Shown: positions 25,159-34,248 of the stretch, one piece after another
How the letters are laid out: every line of letters begins with the position of its first letter
How positions within the stretch are numbered: position 1 is the first letter of the stretch
NCBI RefSeq assembly: GCF_900177715.1
Contig: NZ_FXWG01000002.1
Coordinates: 868,001-932,000 of the forward strand
Source of the DNA: Altererythrobacter xiamenensis
GTDB taxonomy: Bacteria > Pseudomonadota > Alphaproteobacteria > Sphingomonadales > Sphingomonadaceae
Length of the DNA: 64,000 nt
Direction: 5' to 3'
The notes under the pieces: model-generated
What the model was told of the DNA's origin: nothing
Database searches by the model: none
What the model saw: only the letters and a program-made list of their open reading frames with translations
Position numbers and translations under genes: made by a program

Positions 25159-26610
25159 TCATTTGATAGGTATTTCCTTGGGCGGCGGACGCGGCTCGCT
25201 GCCGGTCTTGGCCGCGGCGGCGAGAGCCGCCACGCGGGCCTCGTGCTCGGCGCGGTTGATCGGAAAACGGCCCAGCCAGTAGGCTGAAATCACGGCAAGC
25301 AGAGCCGAGCCGACACCGAAGTAGATGATGATGCTGTCGATGACGCCCTGCTCGACCGCGCCGGGCCGCGCATTGTTCGGCAATTGCGAGAGCGCGACGA
25401 TCTGTCCGGTCAGGAAAATGCCCATGCCGGTGGCGCATTTCTGCACCAGCCAGTTACCGGAGTAGAAGCTGCCTTCCGCACGCCTGCCGGTCCGCTCGAG
25501 GAATGCTTCGACGATTTCGGCGATCATCGAGGATGCAGAGACCATGACCACGACCGCCAGCGCATTGCCCACGACGAGGAAGCAATACAGCAACACGGTC
25601 GAGGGAAGCGTGCCCACCTCCGGCCAGAAGCCCATCAGCAGCAGCAGATAGGGTGTGAAAAGCACGGCGAATGAGGTGAGGGCGGAAATCTGCGCGCTCT
25701 TGGGCTTGCCGAAGTTGCGATGCATCGGCCCGACGATGAAGAACATCAGGATGACCGATACGAACAGGACGATCGGATAGGCGATCAGTGCGGCTTCGTC
25801 GAACTGCCACACGAAAACGTTGAGATAGTTCGATATCGAGAAGGTCATGCCCTGAGCGACATAAGCGGCGAGACCGCCGACTGCGAAAATCAGGAAGGCT
25901 TTCTCGCTGAACGCCTCGAAAATCTCCGCGAAGGCACCCTTCAGGCTGAAGGGCGGCGGCTTTGTCTCGGGCAGATGCGCCACGAGCCGGTGTTGCCCGA
26001 TAGCCGAGCCGAGCACCGATACCGCCATCAGCACCGCACCGAAAATCCCGAAGGTCACATAGCCGTCCCGCTCCAGCAGGCCATCGGCCCCGGGCATGAA
26101 GACGGTGTAGGCGAGCAGCATCATCAGAATCCCGCCGCACCAGCCCGACAGGTAGCGATAGCGGAAAAGCGTGGTGCGCTCGTCATAGTCCGAAGTGATT
26201 TCCGGGAGGAGCGAAACCGATGGAACTTCGCATGCCGAGAGGAGGACGCGCACGACTATCGCAATGCCAAGGAGCCCAAGGAAGCTGGGCGCTTCACCCC
26301 CTGGCGGAGACCACATGATGACCCAGGCAAAGGCGAGCGGGATCGGAGCGACATAGAGCCACGGCAGGCGGCGGCCCCAGCGCGTGTAGGTGCGATCGGA
26401 AAGATTGCCGAGAATGGGGTCGATTACCGCATCGACGAGCAGCGCGATCAGCAGCGCGAGACTGACCAGTCCCGCATCCATGCCCAGCACCTGATTGTAG
26501 AATAGCAGGAGGAAAAAGCTGAAGCCGGAATCCTTGACCCCGAATGCGACCGCGCCGAAGCCGTGAACCAGCTTCAGGCGAAGTGGCAAGGGGCCATTGG
26601 TAAAGCTCAT
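25159..26610 (-). CDS. MFS carrier of the GPH/MelB type
   Basis: The 483-residue permease has twelve hydrophobic segments and the GPH (glycoside-pentoside-hexuronide:cation) signature DAVIDPILGNLSDRTYTRWGRRLPWLY near residues 53-80. MelB relatives import sugars with Na+ or H+. In sphingomonads proteins of this type often sit next to fatty-acid or steroid genes, so the solute may not be a sugar. It lies 71 bases upstream of the dehydrogenase operon on the same strand and may be its first gene. Divergent from the acyl-CoA dehydrogenase pair. Confidence 0.88.
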   Translation of the reverse strand: MSFTNGPLPLRLKLVHGFGAVAFGVKDSGFSFFLLLFYNQVLGMDAGLVSLALLIALLVDAVIDPILGNLSDRTYTRWGRRLPWLYVAPIPLAFAWVIMWSPPGGEAPSFLGLLGIAIVVRVLLSACEVPSVSLLPEITSDYDERTTLFRYRYLSGWCGGILMMLLAYTVFMPGADGLLERDGYVTFGIFGAVLMAVSVLGSAIGQHRLVAHLPETKPPPFSLKGAFAEIFEAFSEKAFLIFAVGGLAAYVAQGMTFSISNYLNVFVWQFDEAALIAYPIVLFVSVILMFFIVGPMHRNFGKPKSAQISALTSFAVLFTPYLLLLMGFWPEVGTLPSTVLLYCFLVVGNALAVVVMVSASSMIAEIVEAFLERTGRRAEGSFYSGNWLVQKCATGMGIFLTGQIVALSQLPNNARPGAVEQGVIDSIIIYFGVGSALLAVISAYWLGRFPINRAEHEARVAALAAAAKTGSEPRPPPKEIPIK

Positions 26611-26825
26611 GCAGCAGCGACCTGCACTGATACTCGCGATGCGAATCCGCTCACCAAAGCTCTCCCAAAACTCGTGTCCAAGGGTAAGCGCGCCAAGCGG
26701 TCCGTCAATCGAAACTCTCTGACGCTACGGCATGGCGACCTGATATAAGTCTGCTTGCGGCAGAGGGGCGAATCACCCTAACGTAAGCGTCAACATACCG
26801 GATTTTTAAAGGAGAGGATTCGACC

Positions 26826-28010
26826 ATGTCCGATCAGGATCTCGAGACATTCCGCCAGGAAACCCGCGCATGGCTGGAGGCAAATTGCCCCCCTGAAATG
26901 CGCGAACCCGTCCGCGATGATGGCGATGTTTACTGGGGTGGACGCAACGCGACCTTCAAGAGCGACGCGCAAAAGGCGTGGTTCGAAGCATGCCGCGACA
27001 AGGGTTACACCGTGCCGGCATGGCCCAAGGAATATGGCGGCGCCGGCCTCACCCCTCCGGAAGCAAAGGTGCTGCGCGAAGAGATGGCGGCGATCAATGC
27101 GCGTCCGCCTCTTTCGAGCTTTGGCATCTGGATGCTTGGCCCGGCGCTCCTGCACTTTGGCACGGAAGGACAGAAGCAGCGCTTCCTGAACGAGATTGCT
27201 CGCGGTGAAATCCGCTGGTGCCAGGGCTACTCCGAACCCGGCAGTGGCTCCGATCTCGTTTCGATGCAGACTTTCGGCGAAGACAAGGGCGATCACTGGA
27301 TCGTCAACGGTCAGAAGATCTGGACCTCCTATGCCGATCAGGCCGACTGGATTTTCTGCCTCGTCCGTACCGACAAGGAGAACAAGTACCAGGGGATTAC
27401 CTTCATGCTGTTCGATATGGCGAGCGAAGGTGTCTCGACCAAGCCGATCCTGCTGATCAGCGGTAACTCGCCCTTCTGCGAAACCTTCATGGACGATGTG
27501 AATGTGCCCAAGAGCTACGGTGAGGACATTCCCGCCTATGTGGGCGAGATCAATCGCGGCTGGGACGTTGCCAAGTATCTGCTCGGCCACGAGCGCGAGA
27601 TGATTTCCGCTACCGGCGGCGGCGATCGGGCCACTTCGCTCGGCGCGGCTGTTGCGCGCCAGGGCGAGCTTGACCCGGTGCTGCGCGCCGAAATGGCCAT
27701 GTTCGATGTCGATGCGCTGGCGTTCACCGCGATGAGCGAGAAGTTCCTGGATGAAATCAAGGTCGGCAAGGCCCATCCGGCACAGCCCAACATGATGAAA
27801 TACGCCGGGACCGAGCTCAACAAGCGTCGCCACGAGCTGATGATGAGCGCGGGCGGCAGCACGGCGCTCGAATGGGATAGCGACGAAACGAGCGGCGGCA
27901 AGCCGTCGCGCAACTGGTTGCGGACCAAAGCCAATTCGATCGAAGGCGGCACGAGCGAAGTCATGCTCAACGTCATTTCCAAACGCATTCTTGACCTTCC
28001 GGGAGCCTGA
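26826..28010 (+). CDS. Acyl-CoA dehydrogenase
   Basis: The 394-residue flavoenzyme has the N-terminal helical domain and WCQGYSEPGSGSDLVSMQT (FAD/substrate loop). It continues with WIVNGQKIWTSYADQADWIFCLVRTD and ends in NSIEGGTSEVMLNVISKRILDLP, the family's flavin-contacting tail. It inserts a double bond next to the CoA thioester. Three bases separate it from a second acyl-CoA dehydrogenase; such adjacent pairs often form alpha2-beta2 heterotetramers, as in steroid side-chain degradation of actinobacteria. An AGGAGA site precedes the ATG. Confidence 0.92.
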   Translation: MSDQDLETFRQETRAWLEANCPPEMREPVRDDGDVYWGGRNATFKSDAQKAWFEACRDKGYTVPAWPKEYGGAGLTPPEAKVLREEMAAINARPPLSSFGIWMLGPALLHFGTEGQKQRFLNEIARGEIRWCQGYSEPGSGSDLVSMQTFGEDKGDHWIVNGQKIWTSYADQADWIFCLVRTDKENKYQGITFMLFDMASEGVSTKPILLISGNSPFCETFMDDVNVPKSYGEDIPAYVGEINRGWDVAKYLLGHEREMISATGGGDRATSLGAAVARQGELDPVLRAEMAMFDVDALAFTAMSEKFLDEIKVGKAHPAQPNMMKYAGTELNKRRHELMMSAGGSTALEWDSDETSGGKPSRNWLRTKANSIEGGTSEVMLNVISKRILDLPGA

Positions 28011-28013
28011 CCC

Positions 28014-29156
28014 ATGCCGCTTTATCACGATGACGATCAGGCGATGCTCGCCGACAGCGCCTCTGCCTTCATGGCCGAGGAAGGCAGCATCCAGAAACAG
28101 CTGCGCCACTGGCGCGACCGCGACTGCAAGGACGGCTTCGGCCACGGGCTATGGAAGCAGTTTGCCGAAGAACTCGGTGTGACGGGCATCCTCGTTTCCG
28201 AGGAAGATGGCGGTCTCGGCATGGGTCATGTCGAAGCGGGGATTGTGCTGGAGGAAATCGGGCGCAACCTCACTCCGTCGCCTTTCCTCACCAGCAGCGT
28301 GCTGGCCGCGACCGCGCTCAAGCATGCAAGCGACGACCTTCGCGGACGTTACCTGCCGGGTCTCGTTGCGGGCGATAGCGTCTTTGCCGTCGCGATCGAC
28401 GAGGGCGCGAAGCACCGCCCCGAAACGATCACGACCAGAGCCGAGAAATCGGGCAATGGCTTCAAGCTTTCGGGCAAGAAGGACTTCGTGATCCAGGGCG
28501 CCAGCGCCGACATGCTGGTGGTCGCTGCGCGGACTTCGGGTTCCGATAGCGACAAGGACGGCATCACGCTGTTCGCGGTTCCCAAGGATGCCGCCAACAT
28601 GAGCCACGACGCGGTGCGCCTCGTCGACAGCTCAATGGCTACACACACGACCTTCGATGGTGTTGAACTCGATGGCGATGCGGTGATCGGCGAAGTCGAC
28701 GGCGGTCGCGAAGTGCTCGATGCCATGCTGATGGCGGGCCGTGTCGGCGCCGCTGCAGAGGGCGTGGGCGTTGCCCGCGGCGCGATGGACATGACCGTCG
28801 ACTACATTAAGCAGCGCAAGCAGTTCGGCAAGGTGATCGGCGAGTTCCAGGCGCTTCAGCACCGCGCTTCTCACCTTTACTCCGAAGTCGAAATCGCGCG
28901 TGCTGCCGTGATCAAGGCGCAGCAATTGCTCGACGCGGGCAGCGAGAAAGCTGACCTGATGGCGTCGGTCGCCAAGGCCAAGGTTGCCAAGACCGCAGGC
29001 CTTGCCGTGCGCGAAGGCGTGCAGATGCATGGCGGGATCGGCATGACCGACGAGTATGACATCGGGCTCTACATGAAGCGCGATCGCGCGCTGCAGGAGT
29101 TTCTTGGCGATGCGTATTACCATGCCGGCCGTGTTGCCGAGCTGAGCGGATACTAG
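28014..29156 (+). CDS. Acyl-CoA dehydrogenase, partner subunit
   Basis: The 380-residue protein is a second acyl-CoA dehydrogenase. It keeps GLGMGHVEAGIVLEEIGRNLTPSP, the KDFVIQGASADMLVVAART core and QMHGGIGMTDEYDIGLYMKRDRALQEF. Its FAD/substrate loop (around SVFAVAIDEGAKHRPETI) is weaker than in the upstream protein and lacks the T/S-x-P-x-x-GSD motif, which fits a partner subunit that completes a shared active site. It starts three bases after the upstream gene, so the two are co-translated. Confidence 0.9.
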   Translation: MPLYHDDDQAMLADSASAFMAEEGSIQKQLRHWRDRDCKDGFGHGLWKQFAEELGVTGILVSEEDGGLGMGHVEAGIVLEEIGRNLTPSPFLTSSVLAATALKHASDDLRGRYLPGLVAGDSVFAVAIDEGAKHRPETITTRAEKSGNGFKLSGKKDFVIQGASADMLVVAARTSGSDSDKDGITLFAVPKDAANMSHDAVRLVDSSMATHTTFDGVELDGDAVIGEVDGGREVLDAMLMAGRVGAAAEGVGVARGAMDMTVDYIKQRKQFGKVIGEFQALQHRASHLYSEVEIARAAVIKAQQLLDAGSEKADLMASVAKAKVAKTAGLAVREGVQMHGGIGMTDEYDIGLYMKRDRALQEFLGDAYYHAGRVAELSGY

Positions 29157-29162
29157 GGACCT

Positions 29163-29211
29163 CGGCCCGGCACCCGGCCGGGCCGCAAGGTCGACCGACC
29201 GTCGGCCGGTC
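29163..29211 (+). repeat. Two tandem GC-rich hairpins
   Basis: CGGCCCGGC (29163-29171) pairs with GCCGGGCCG (29177-29185). GACCGACC (29193-29200) pairs with GGCCGGTC (29204-29211), one mismatch. They lie between the dehydrogenase pair and the SDR gene. No T-run follows, so they may stabilise or attenuate the mRNA and not end it. Confidence 0.5.
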
Positions 29212-29271
29212 AGGCCGCCCCTCGGAGGCGATCGGCGCAGCCGATTTGCCGGGAGAGAAAGGAATTTAACA

Positions 29272-30081
29272 ATGATGAACATGAAGGATCTGTTCGGTCT
29301 CGAAGGCCGTGTCGCTCTCGTCACTGGCGGAAGCCGAGGGATCGGCAAGATGATCGTCGAAGGCCTGCTAGAAGCGGGCTGTGCACGGGTCTATATTGCT
29401 GCGCGCAAGAAGGAGCAGGTCGACGAAACCTCGGCCGAGCTGGGTGAAAAGGTCATCGGCCTCACTGCCGACCTCAGCCAGATGGACGGCATCCAGCAGC
29501 TTGCCGATGCGATTGCAGAGCGTGAAGACAAGCTCGATATTCTCGTCAACAATGCTGGTGCTGCTTGGGGCGAGCCGTTCGACAAGTTCACCGAAGCGGG
29601 CTGGGACCGCACGATGGACCTCAATGTGAAGGCGCCGTTCTTCCTCACGCAGAAACTCCATCCGCTGCTGAAGGCCGCGGCGACCGAGGATCGTCCGGCC
29701 AAGGTGCTGATGATCGCCTCGATCGACGGGATGAAGTCCAACCCCTGGCCGACCTATCCATACCAGGCGTCGAAGGCTGGCCTCATCCATATGACGCGCC
29801 GTGTCGCGGCCGAGCTGATCCGCGACAACATCGTCGTCAACGGCATTGGTCCCGGCGCTTTCCCGAGCGCGATGAACCGCGCCGCGCGCGACAATCCCGA
29901 TGCTTCGGCGAAGGGCATACCTTCGAAGCGTATCGGTGTGACCGAGGATATGGCTGCCGGCGCGATCTACCTGTGCAGCCGCGCAGGCGACTATGTCGTC
30001 GGCACGACGATCCCGATCGATGGCGGCGTGGTCAACGCCAATATCGGCTCGGGGAACTTCGTCGATCCCTCGGGCGAATAG
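29272..30081 (+). CDS. SDR-family oxidoreductase
   Basis: The 269-residue Rossmann-fold enzyme has the NAD(P)-binding TGGSRGIGK (residues 18-26), NNAGAAWGEPF (NAG motif) and the catalytic Ser in MIASIDG. Tyr and Lys are in YPYQASKAGL (YxxxK). IPIDGGVVNANIG closes the protein as in FabG-like reductases. With two acyl-CoA dehydrogenases upstream it probably oxidises or reduces a 3-hydroxy or keto intermediate in the same pathway. ATGATG gives two possible starts three bases apart; AGAAAGGA lies upstream. Confidence 0.9.
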   Translation: MMNMKDLFGLEGRVALVTGGSRGIGKMIVEGLLEAGCARVYIAARKKEQVDETSAELGEKVIGLTADLSQMDGIQQLADAIAEREDKLDILVNNAGAAWGEPFDKFTEAGWDRTMDLNVKAPFFLTQKLHPLLKAAATEDRPAKVLMIASIDGMKSNPWPTYPYQASKAGLIHMTRRVAAELIRDNIVVNGIGPGAFPSAMNRAARDNPDASAKGIPSKRIGVTEDMAAGAIYLCSRAGDYVVGTTIPIDGGVVNANIGSGNFVDPSGE

Positions 30082-30120
30082 AAGCAAGGCATTCGCTGCA
30101 AAGGATGGTAGGATACCAGG

Positions 30121-30154
30121 AGGCCGTCGGAGCGATCCGGCGGCCTTTCGCTTT
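30121..30154 (+). terminator. Rho-independent terminator after SDR gene
   Basis: AGGCCGTCGGA (30121-30131) and TCCGGCGGCCT (30136-30146) form an 11-bp stem with one wobble and a GCGA loop, followed by TTCGCTTT. It sits 39 bases after the SDR stop. Confidence 0.7.
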
Positions 30155-30185
30155 GCGCATGGCTAGCGGATGCTCGCCCGTAAAC

Positions 30186-30435
30186 CTACTGCCGCAATGC
30201 CAGATCTGTGTTCCCGGCCCTGTGCTTAAGCCTCTGAGCGGCGATATTCGCGGTGATTGCATCAAGGGCGGGTTTGAAGCGGGCGTGCTTGCTCACCCGC
30301 GCAAAAAGCGGATCGTCGGTAAGTGGGCCTCCGGCCGTCCCAGCAGGCTTCGACAAGTTTGTCCTTGGTAAAGAAGTCCCCTTCTCCATTCGCGAGGAGG
30401 ACGAGAACGTTCACCCGCGGAACTCTGGGTTGCGC
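30186..30435 (-). pseudogene. Relic of a winged-helix (CadC/TPR-type) regulator
   Basis: On the minus strand a frame at about 30435-30335 reads VNVLVLLANGEGDFFTKDK then LVEACWDGR, the recognition part of an OmpR-like winged-helix domain as found at the head of CadC- or adenylate-cyclase-type regulators. The matching C-terminal piece, DPLFARVSKHARFKPALDAI, is in a different frame at 30330-30186 and ends at a stop. The whole central part is missing. I read this as a gene that lost its middle and its frame. Only the helix-turn-helix part is recognised with any confidence. Confidence 0.5.
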
Positions 30436-30460
30436 GCTCCTCTATTCCAACGGCTGTCGG

Positions 30461-31114
30461 CTATTCCATCAGCCCGCGCACGAACGGGATCAGCCCGGTC
30501 TGGCGGGTGCGCTTCATGCGTTCGGCGTGAAGGATTTCGCGCACCTTGACGAAGCATTGGTCGACGTCGTCATTGATCACGACATAGTCATACTCCGCCC
30601 AGTGACTGATCTCGCCACGCGCGCGGTCCATCCTTGCATCGATAACATCGGGCGAATCCTGTCCGCGACCTTCGAGGCGCTTTCTCAATTCGACTATGCT
30701 CGGCGGCAGGATGAACACGCTGACGACGTCCTGATCGTCCTTCTGCTTGAGCTGCTGCGTACCTTGCCAGTCGATGTCGAAGAGAAAGTCGCGCCCCTCC
30801 TTCAGGGCCTTGCGGATATAGCCCTTTGGCGTGCCGTAGCGGTGGCCGAACACGTGCGCCCATTCGTAGAAGTCATCTTCCTCGACCATGGCATCGAACT
30901 TCTCGTCCGAAACGAAGTGGTAGTCGATACCCTCGATCTCTCCCGGCCGGCGCGGACGGGTCGTGGCCGAAACCGAGAGCGCGATCTCGTCATCCGCGCC
31001 GAGCAGCATGCGGGAGATCGTGGTCTTGCCCGCGCCCGAAGGCGAGGACAGGATGAACAGCAGACCACGCCGGTGCAGCGCGTCAGTCTCGGAACTGGTG
31101 TGGGTGTCGGCCAT
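30461..31114 (-). CDS. gmk: Guanylate kinase
   Basis: The 217-residue enzyme phosphorylates GMP to GDP with ATP. The P-loop SPSGAGKT is at residues 24-31. SVSATTRPRRPGEIEGIDYHFV is the GMP-binding region, EWAHVFGHRYGTPKGYIRKAL and FDIDWQGTQQLK follow, and DARMDRARGEISHWAEYDYVVIND is the conserved lid/closing part. ATG at 31114 gives the usual length with a modest N-terminal extension. It stands alone on the minus strand. Confidence 0.97.
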   Translation of the reverse strand: MADTHTSSETDALHRRGLLFILSSPSGAGKTTISRMLLGADDEIALSVSATTRPRRPGEIEGIDYHFVSDEKFDAMVEEDDFYEWAHVFGHRYGTPKGYIRKALKEGRDFLFDIDWQGTQQLKQKDDQDVVSVFILPPSIVELRKRLEGRGQDSPDVIDARMDRARGEISHWAEYDYVVINDDVDQCFVKVREILHAERMKRTRQTGLIPFVRGLME

Positions 31115-31187
31115 GTGCGCTGTTGGCGCAAAGCATGGCATGGAATCAAGGGGGAGGGCGCGATAAGCCGCCGAAAAGCGCGGTTGG

Positions 31188-31622
31188 CTACTCTTCGATA
31201 TCTTCCTCGGTCATGGTGTCGATCTGCTCGATGCCCTGACGACGAGCCTCGCGCTTGCTCAGTCCCCGATCGTACAGCGTCTTGGCGAGCAGCCCTCCGC
31301 CGACCAGCAGAGCGCCGGGGATCGAACGGGTCGCGACCTTGCTAGCGCCGTACAGGATCAAGCTGCTCAGCATCGTCCGACTGTTGACGATTTCACGGGC
31401 CTGGTCCCGGTCGAATCCCGCCCGCAGCATGCCCTTTTGCATGGAATTGCGGACAATACGCCCGGCGCTGCGCAGTGCGATGTCGGCAATGAGCATATTC
31501 GTAGCGGGGTTGGTGCTTGGGCCGGGCATCCCTTCAAGGTGCGGACGACGATCCTGGCTCGCTTCGCCAACCGGCTCTGCGATCTTGTCTGATGCCCGTT
31601 CTTCGAGTGTCTTGTCTGCCAT
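31188..31622 (-). CDS. Conserved hypothetical, possibly stress-induced
   Basis: The 144-residue protein has an acidic N-terminus, a basic helical middle (RSAGRIVRNSMQKGMLRAGFDRDQAREIVN) and a semi-hydrophobic stretch SLILYGASKVATRSIPGALLVGGGLLAKTLYDRG that may associate with the membrane. It ends in an acidic tail. I recognise no named domain. It follows sspB on the same strand after 36 bases. A GGAAC-N16-CGTT promoter inside the end of sspB points to it, so it may be part of the general stress response. Confidence 0.65.
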   Translation of the reverse strand: MADKTLEERASDKIAEPVGEASQDRRPHLEGMPGPSTNPATNMLIADIALRSAGRIVRNSMQKGMLRAGFDRDQAREIVNSRTMLSSLILYGASKVATRSIPGALLVGGGLLAKTLYDRGLSKREARRQGIEQIDTMTEEDIEE

Positions 31623-31658
31623 TCTAGCCCCTCGACGGGCACCGTGCAGGCACCCGCG

Positions 31659-32162
31659 CTATTTCTTCTTGCCGAAATCGACTGTGACGACGTTGGATCC
31701 GTCATCGCTTCCTTCAACGGGCGCAGAGCCGCTCTGTTCCGAGCCATCGTTTTCCGCAAAGTCATGCTCTTCAGGTGCCATGTCGGGCACGGTCGCCTGG
31801 AACTGGAGTCCGAAATCGACTGCCGGATCGACGAAAGCAGTGATCGCGGCGAACGGGATCGAAAGCTTGGCCGGTATCTGGTTGAAGCTGAGCCCGACCG
31901 AAAAGCGGTCATCTTCGACTTCGAGATCCCAGAACTTGTTCTGCAGAACGATGGTCATCTCGTCGGGAAAACGCTCGCGCAGGTGCGGTGGGATCGAAAC
32001 GCCGGGGGCGCCAGTCTTGAAGGTGATGTAGAAATGGTGGTTGCCCGGCAGCTCACTACCGCCCTGCTGGATCTCGCCAAGTACGCGGCCAACAACGGCG
32101 CGCAGCGCTTCCTGCACGATCTCGTCGTATGGGATCAGGCTATCGGGCGTATGGTCACTCAT
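31659..32162 (-). CDS. sspB: SspB-type ClpXP adaptor
   Basis: The 167-residue protein is the alphaproteobacterial form of the ClpXP specificity adaptor, which tethers ssrA-tagged and other substrates to ClpX. The folded domain covers about residues 10-120 (HFYITFKTGAPGVSIPPHLRERFPDEMTIVLQ, FWDLEVEDDRFSVGLSF, PAKLSIPFAAITAFVDPAVDFGLQF). A flexible acidic linker leads to the C-terminal ClpX-docking tail NVVTVDFGKKK. The last codons of the gene also hold a possible EcfG promoter for the downstream gene. Confidence 0.9.
   Translation of the reverse strand: MSDHTPDSLIPYDEIVQEALRAVVGRVLGEIQQGGSELPGNHHFYITFKTGAPGVSIPPHLRERFPDEMTIVLQNKFWDLEVEDDRFSVGLSFNQIPAKLSIPFAAITAFVDPAVDFGLQFQATVPDMAPEEHDFAENDGSEQSGSAPVEGSDDGSNVVTVDFGKKK
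31716..31740 (-). promoter_or_regulatory. EcfG-type promoter inside sspB
   Basis: On the minus strand GGAAC (31740-31736) and CGTT (31719-31716) are exactly 16 bases apart. The site lies in the linker-coding part of sspB and about 95 bases before the start of the gene at 31622. It is within coding sequence, so chance is more likely here than at the two intergenic sites. Confidence 0.5.
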
Positions 32163-32270
32163 CGCGCCGATAGGTGGCGCTGCATAACCTATTGGTCAAG
32201 CGATTTAAGCTGTGCTTGCTGCAATGCACCAATGCTTGCGCGGCGCGGCTGAGAGCCTATAGCCGCGGGC

Positions 32271-32864
32271 ATGCGCACTGGCTCTATCTCTCGCAAGACG
32301 GCGGAAACCGCCATCGCCATCGAGGTCAATCTGGATGGCACCGGCAGCTATGATGTTTCGACGGGGATCGGCTTCCTCGATCACATGGTTGAGCAGTTCT
32401 CGCGTCACTCGCTGATCGACGTGACGATGAAGGTGGAGGGCGACCTCCATGTCGACCAGCATCACACGACGGAAGACAGCGCGATAGCGCTCGGCCAGGC
32501 GATTTCCGAGGCGCTGGGCGACAAGGCCGGAATCGGGCGATACGGCAGCGCCTATTCGCCGATGGACGAGACGCTCGCACGCGTCGCGCTGGATATTTCG
32601 GGGCGGCCTTATCTGGTGTGGAAGGCTGGTTTCACGCAGGAGAAGCTCGGCGAATGGGACACCGAACTGATCGAACACTGGTTCCACTCGGTGGCGCAGA
32701 CGGCGGGTATCACGCTTCATATCGAGCTGCTCTACGGCACCAACAACCATCACATCTGCGAAGCGATCTACAAGGGTTTCGCGCGTGCGATGCGCACGGC
32801 AGTGGAGCAGGACCCGCGCAAGGGCGGGGCTATCCCGAGCACCAAGGGGCAACTCGGTGGCTGA
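32271..32864 (+). CDS. hisB: Imidazoleglycerol-phosphate dehydratase
   Basis: The 197-residue enzyme carries out the sixth step of histidine synthesis, dehydration of imidazoleglycerol phosphate. The two metal motifs are [18 protein letters not shown] and [18 protein letters not shown] (HHxxE type), and [13 protein letters not shown] is the third conserved block. It is the monofunctional form without a phosphatase domain. First gene of the cluster hisB-hisH-hisA-hisF-hisE-HIT; its end overlaps the hisH start by eight bases. Confidence 0.97.
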   Translation: MRTGSISRKTAETAIAIEVNLDGTGSYDVSTGIGFLDHMVEQFSRHSLIDVTMKVEGDLHVDQHHTTEDSAIALGQAISEALGDKAGIGRYGSAYSPMDETLARVALDISGRPYLVWKAGFTQEKLGEWDTELIEHWFHSVAQTAGITLHIELLYGTNNHHICEAIYKGFARAMRTAVEQDPRKGGAIPSTKGQLGG

Positions 32865-33486
32865 AGTCGTCGCGCTGGTGGATTACGGCGCGGGCAACCT
32901 GCACTCCGTTCACAACGCGCTAAAGCGTGTGGGCGCGCATGTGAAGGTGACCGACGACCCCGAGGTGGTGCGCGCGGCGGACCGCATCGTCCTGCCCGGA
33001 GTGGGCAGCTTCAAGGCGTGTGCCGAGGGGCTTCGCGGGGTTCACGGCATGGTCGAAGCGATGACCGAGCGGGTGCAGGTGGGCAGCGCGCCGTTCCTCG
33101 GCATCTGCGTCGGCATGCAATTGCTCGCGACGCGTGGGCTGGAGCATGGCAGCACGTCGGGGCTCGGCTGGATCGATGGCGAGGTGCGGCTGCTCGAACC
33201 GACAGACCCCTCGATCAAGGTGCCGCACATGGGCTGGAACGATGTGGCCGTGATGCCGCATGCGAAGGGGCATCCGGTGTTCGAGGAGGGCGAGGCTTAC
33301 TTCCTCCATTCCTATCACTTCGTCGCCAGTGACGGGCATGACGTGGCGGCGATGACCGATCATGGCGAAGGGCTGGTTGCAGCGGTCGCGCGGGACAATG
33401 TGCTCGGCGTGCAGTTCCACCCGGAAAAGAGCCAGGCTTACGGGCTGGCGCTGCTAGAGCGTTTCTTAGAATGGGATCCGAGATGA
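32857..33486 (+). CDS. hisH: Imidazole glycerol phosphate synthase, glutaminase subunit
   Basis: The 209-residue class I glutamine amidotransferase supplies ammonia to HisF. The N-terminal [14 protein letters not shown], the nucleophile Cys in [11 protein letters not shown] and the His-Glu pair in VQFHPEKS complete the triad. The start is the GTG at 32857, eight bases inside the end of hisB; the protein then begins [13 protein letters not shown] as expected. Its stop overlaps the hisA ATG (ATGA). Confidence 0.96.
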   Translation: MAEVVALVDYGAGNLHSVHNALKRVGAHVKVTDDPEVVRAADRIVLPGVGSFKACAEGLRGVHGMVEAMTERVQVGSAPFLGICVGMQLLATRGLEHGSTSGLGWIDGEVRLLEPTDPSIKVPHMGWNDVAVMPHAKGHPVFEEGEAYFLHSYHFVASDGHDVAAMTDHGEGLVAAVARDNVLGVQFHPEKSQAYGLALLERFLEWDPR

Positions 33487-34211
33487 TTATCTTTCCGGCC
33501 ATCGATTTGAAGGGCGGCGAAGTCGTCCGCCTTGCCGAAGGCGATATGGACCGCGCCACCGTCTACGGAGACGATCCGGCGGCACAGGCGATGATCTTTG
33601 CCGAGGCAGGCGCCGAGCATCTTCACGTGGTCGACCTAGACGGTGCCTTCGCAGGCGAAAGCCGCAATGCCGAGGCGGTGCAGGCGATCGTCGAACGCTT
33701 TCCCGGTTACGTTCAGCTGGGCGGCGGCATTCGCACGCCCGAGGCCTGCGATTTCTGGTTCAACCTGGGCGTGGCGCGGATCGTGATCGGCTCGGCTGCG
33801 CTGAAGGACCCCCAGTTCGTGAAAGACATGGCGCGTGAGTGGGAGAACGGCATCGTCGTCGCCGTCGACGCGCGTGACGGCATGGTCGCGACCGAGGGTT
33901 GGGCAGAGGTGTCCACCGTCTCCGTGGTCGACATGGCGCGCCGGTTCGAGGATGCGGGCGTTGCCTCGCTGCTCTTCACCGACATCGGGCGCGATGGCTT
34001 GCTCAAGGGCTGCAATATCGACGCGACGCTCGACCTGGCTCAGCGCGTTGACATTCCGGTGATCGCCAGCGGCGGGGTGAAGGGCCTGGACGATATCCAT
34101 GTGCTTTCACTTCACGCGCATGAAGGCATCGAGGGCGTGATCACCGGCCGCGCGCTTTATGAAGGGCGGCTGGATCTGGCTGCGGCAATCGCGATGGGAG
34201 CGAGGGTGTGA
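33483..34211 (+). CDS. hisA: ProFAR isomerase
   Basis: The 242-residue TIM barrel opens the ring of ProFAR (Amadori rearrangement) in step four of histidine synthesis. The first catalytic Asp is in [14 protein letters not shown]; the second is in the region [19 protein letters not shown] and [11 protein letters not shown] are the phosphate-binding loops. ATG at 33483 overlaps the hisH stop and gives the standard length. Confidence 0.97.
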   Translation: MIIFPAIDLKGGEVVRLAEGDMDRATVYGDDPAAQAMIFAEAGAEHLHVVDLDGAFAGESRNAEAVQAIVERFPGYVQLGGGIRTPEACDFWFNLGVARIVIGSAALKDPQFVKDMAREWENGIVVAVDARDGMVATEGWAEVSTVSVVDMARRFEDAGVASLLFTDIGRDGLLKGCNIDATLDLAQRVDIPVIASGGVKGLDDIHVLSLHAHEGIEGVITGRALYEGRLDLAAAIAMGARV

Positions 34212-34248
34212 TGTCGTTCCCCAGGCAAGTTTCAATCGAGAGCATGCC

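Noticed and set aside
26790-28145. Long minus-strand frame opposite an acyl-CoA dehydrogenase
   Set aside because: Shadow frame; the plus-strand gene has the FAD and C-terminal motifs.
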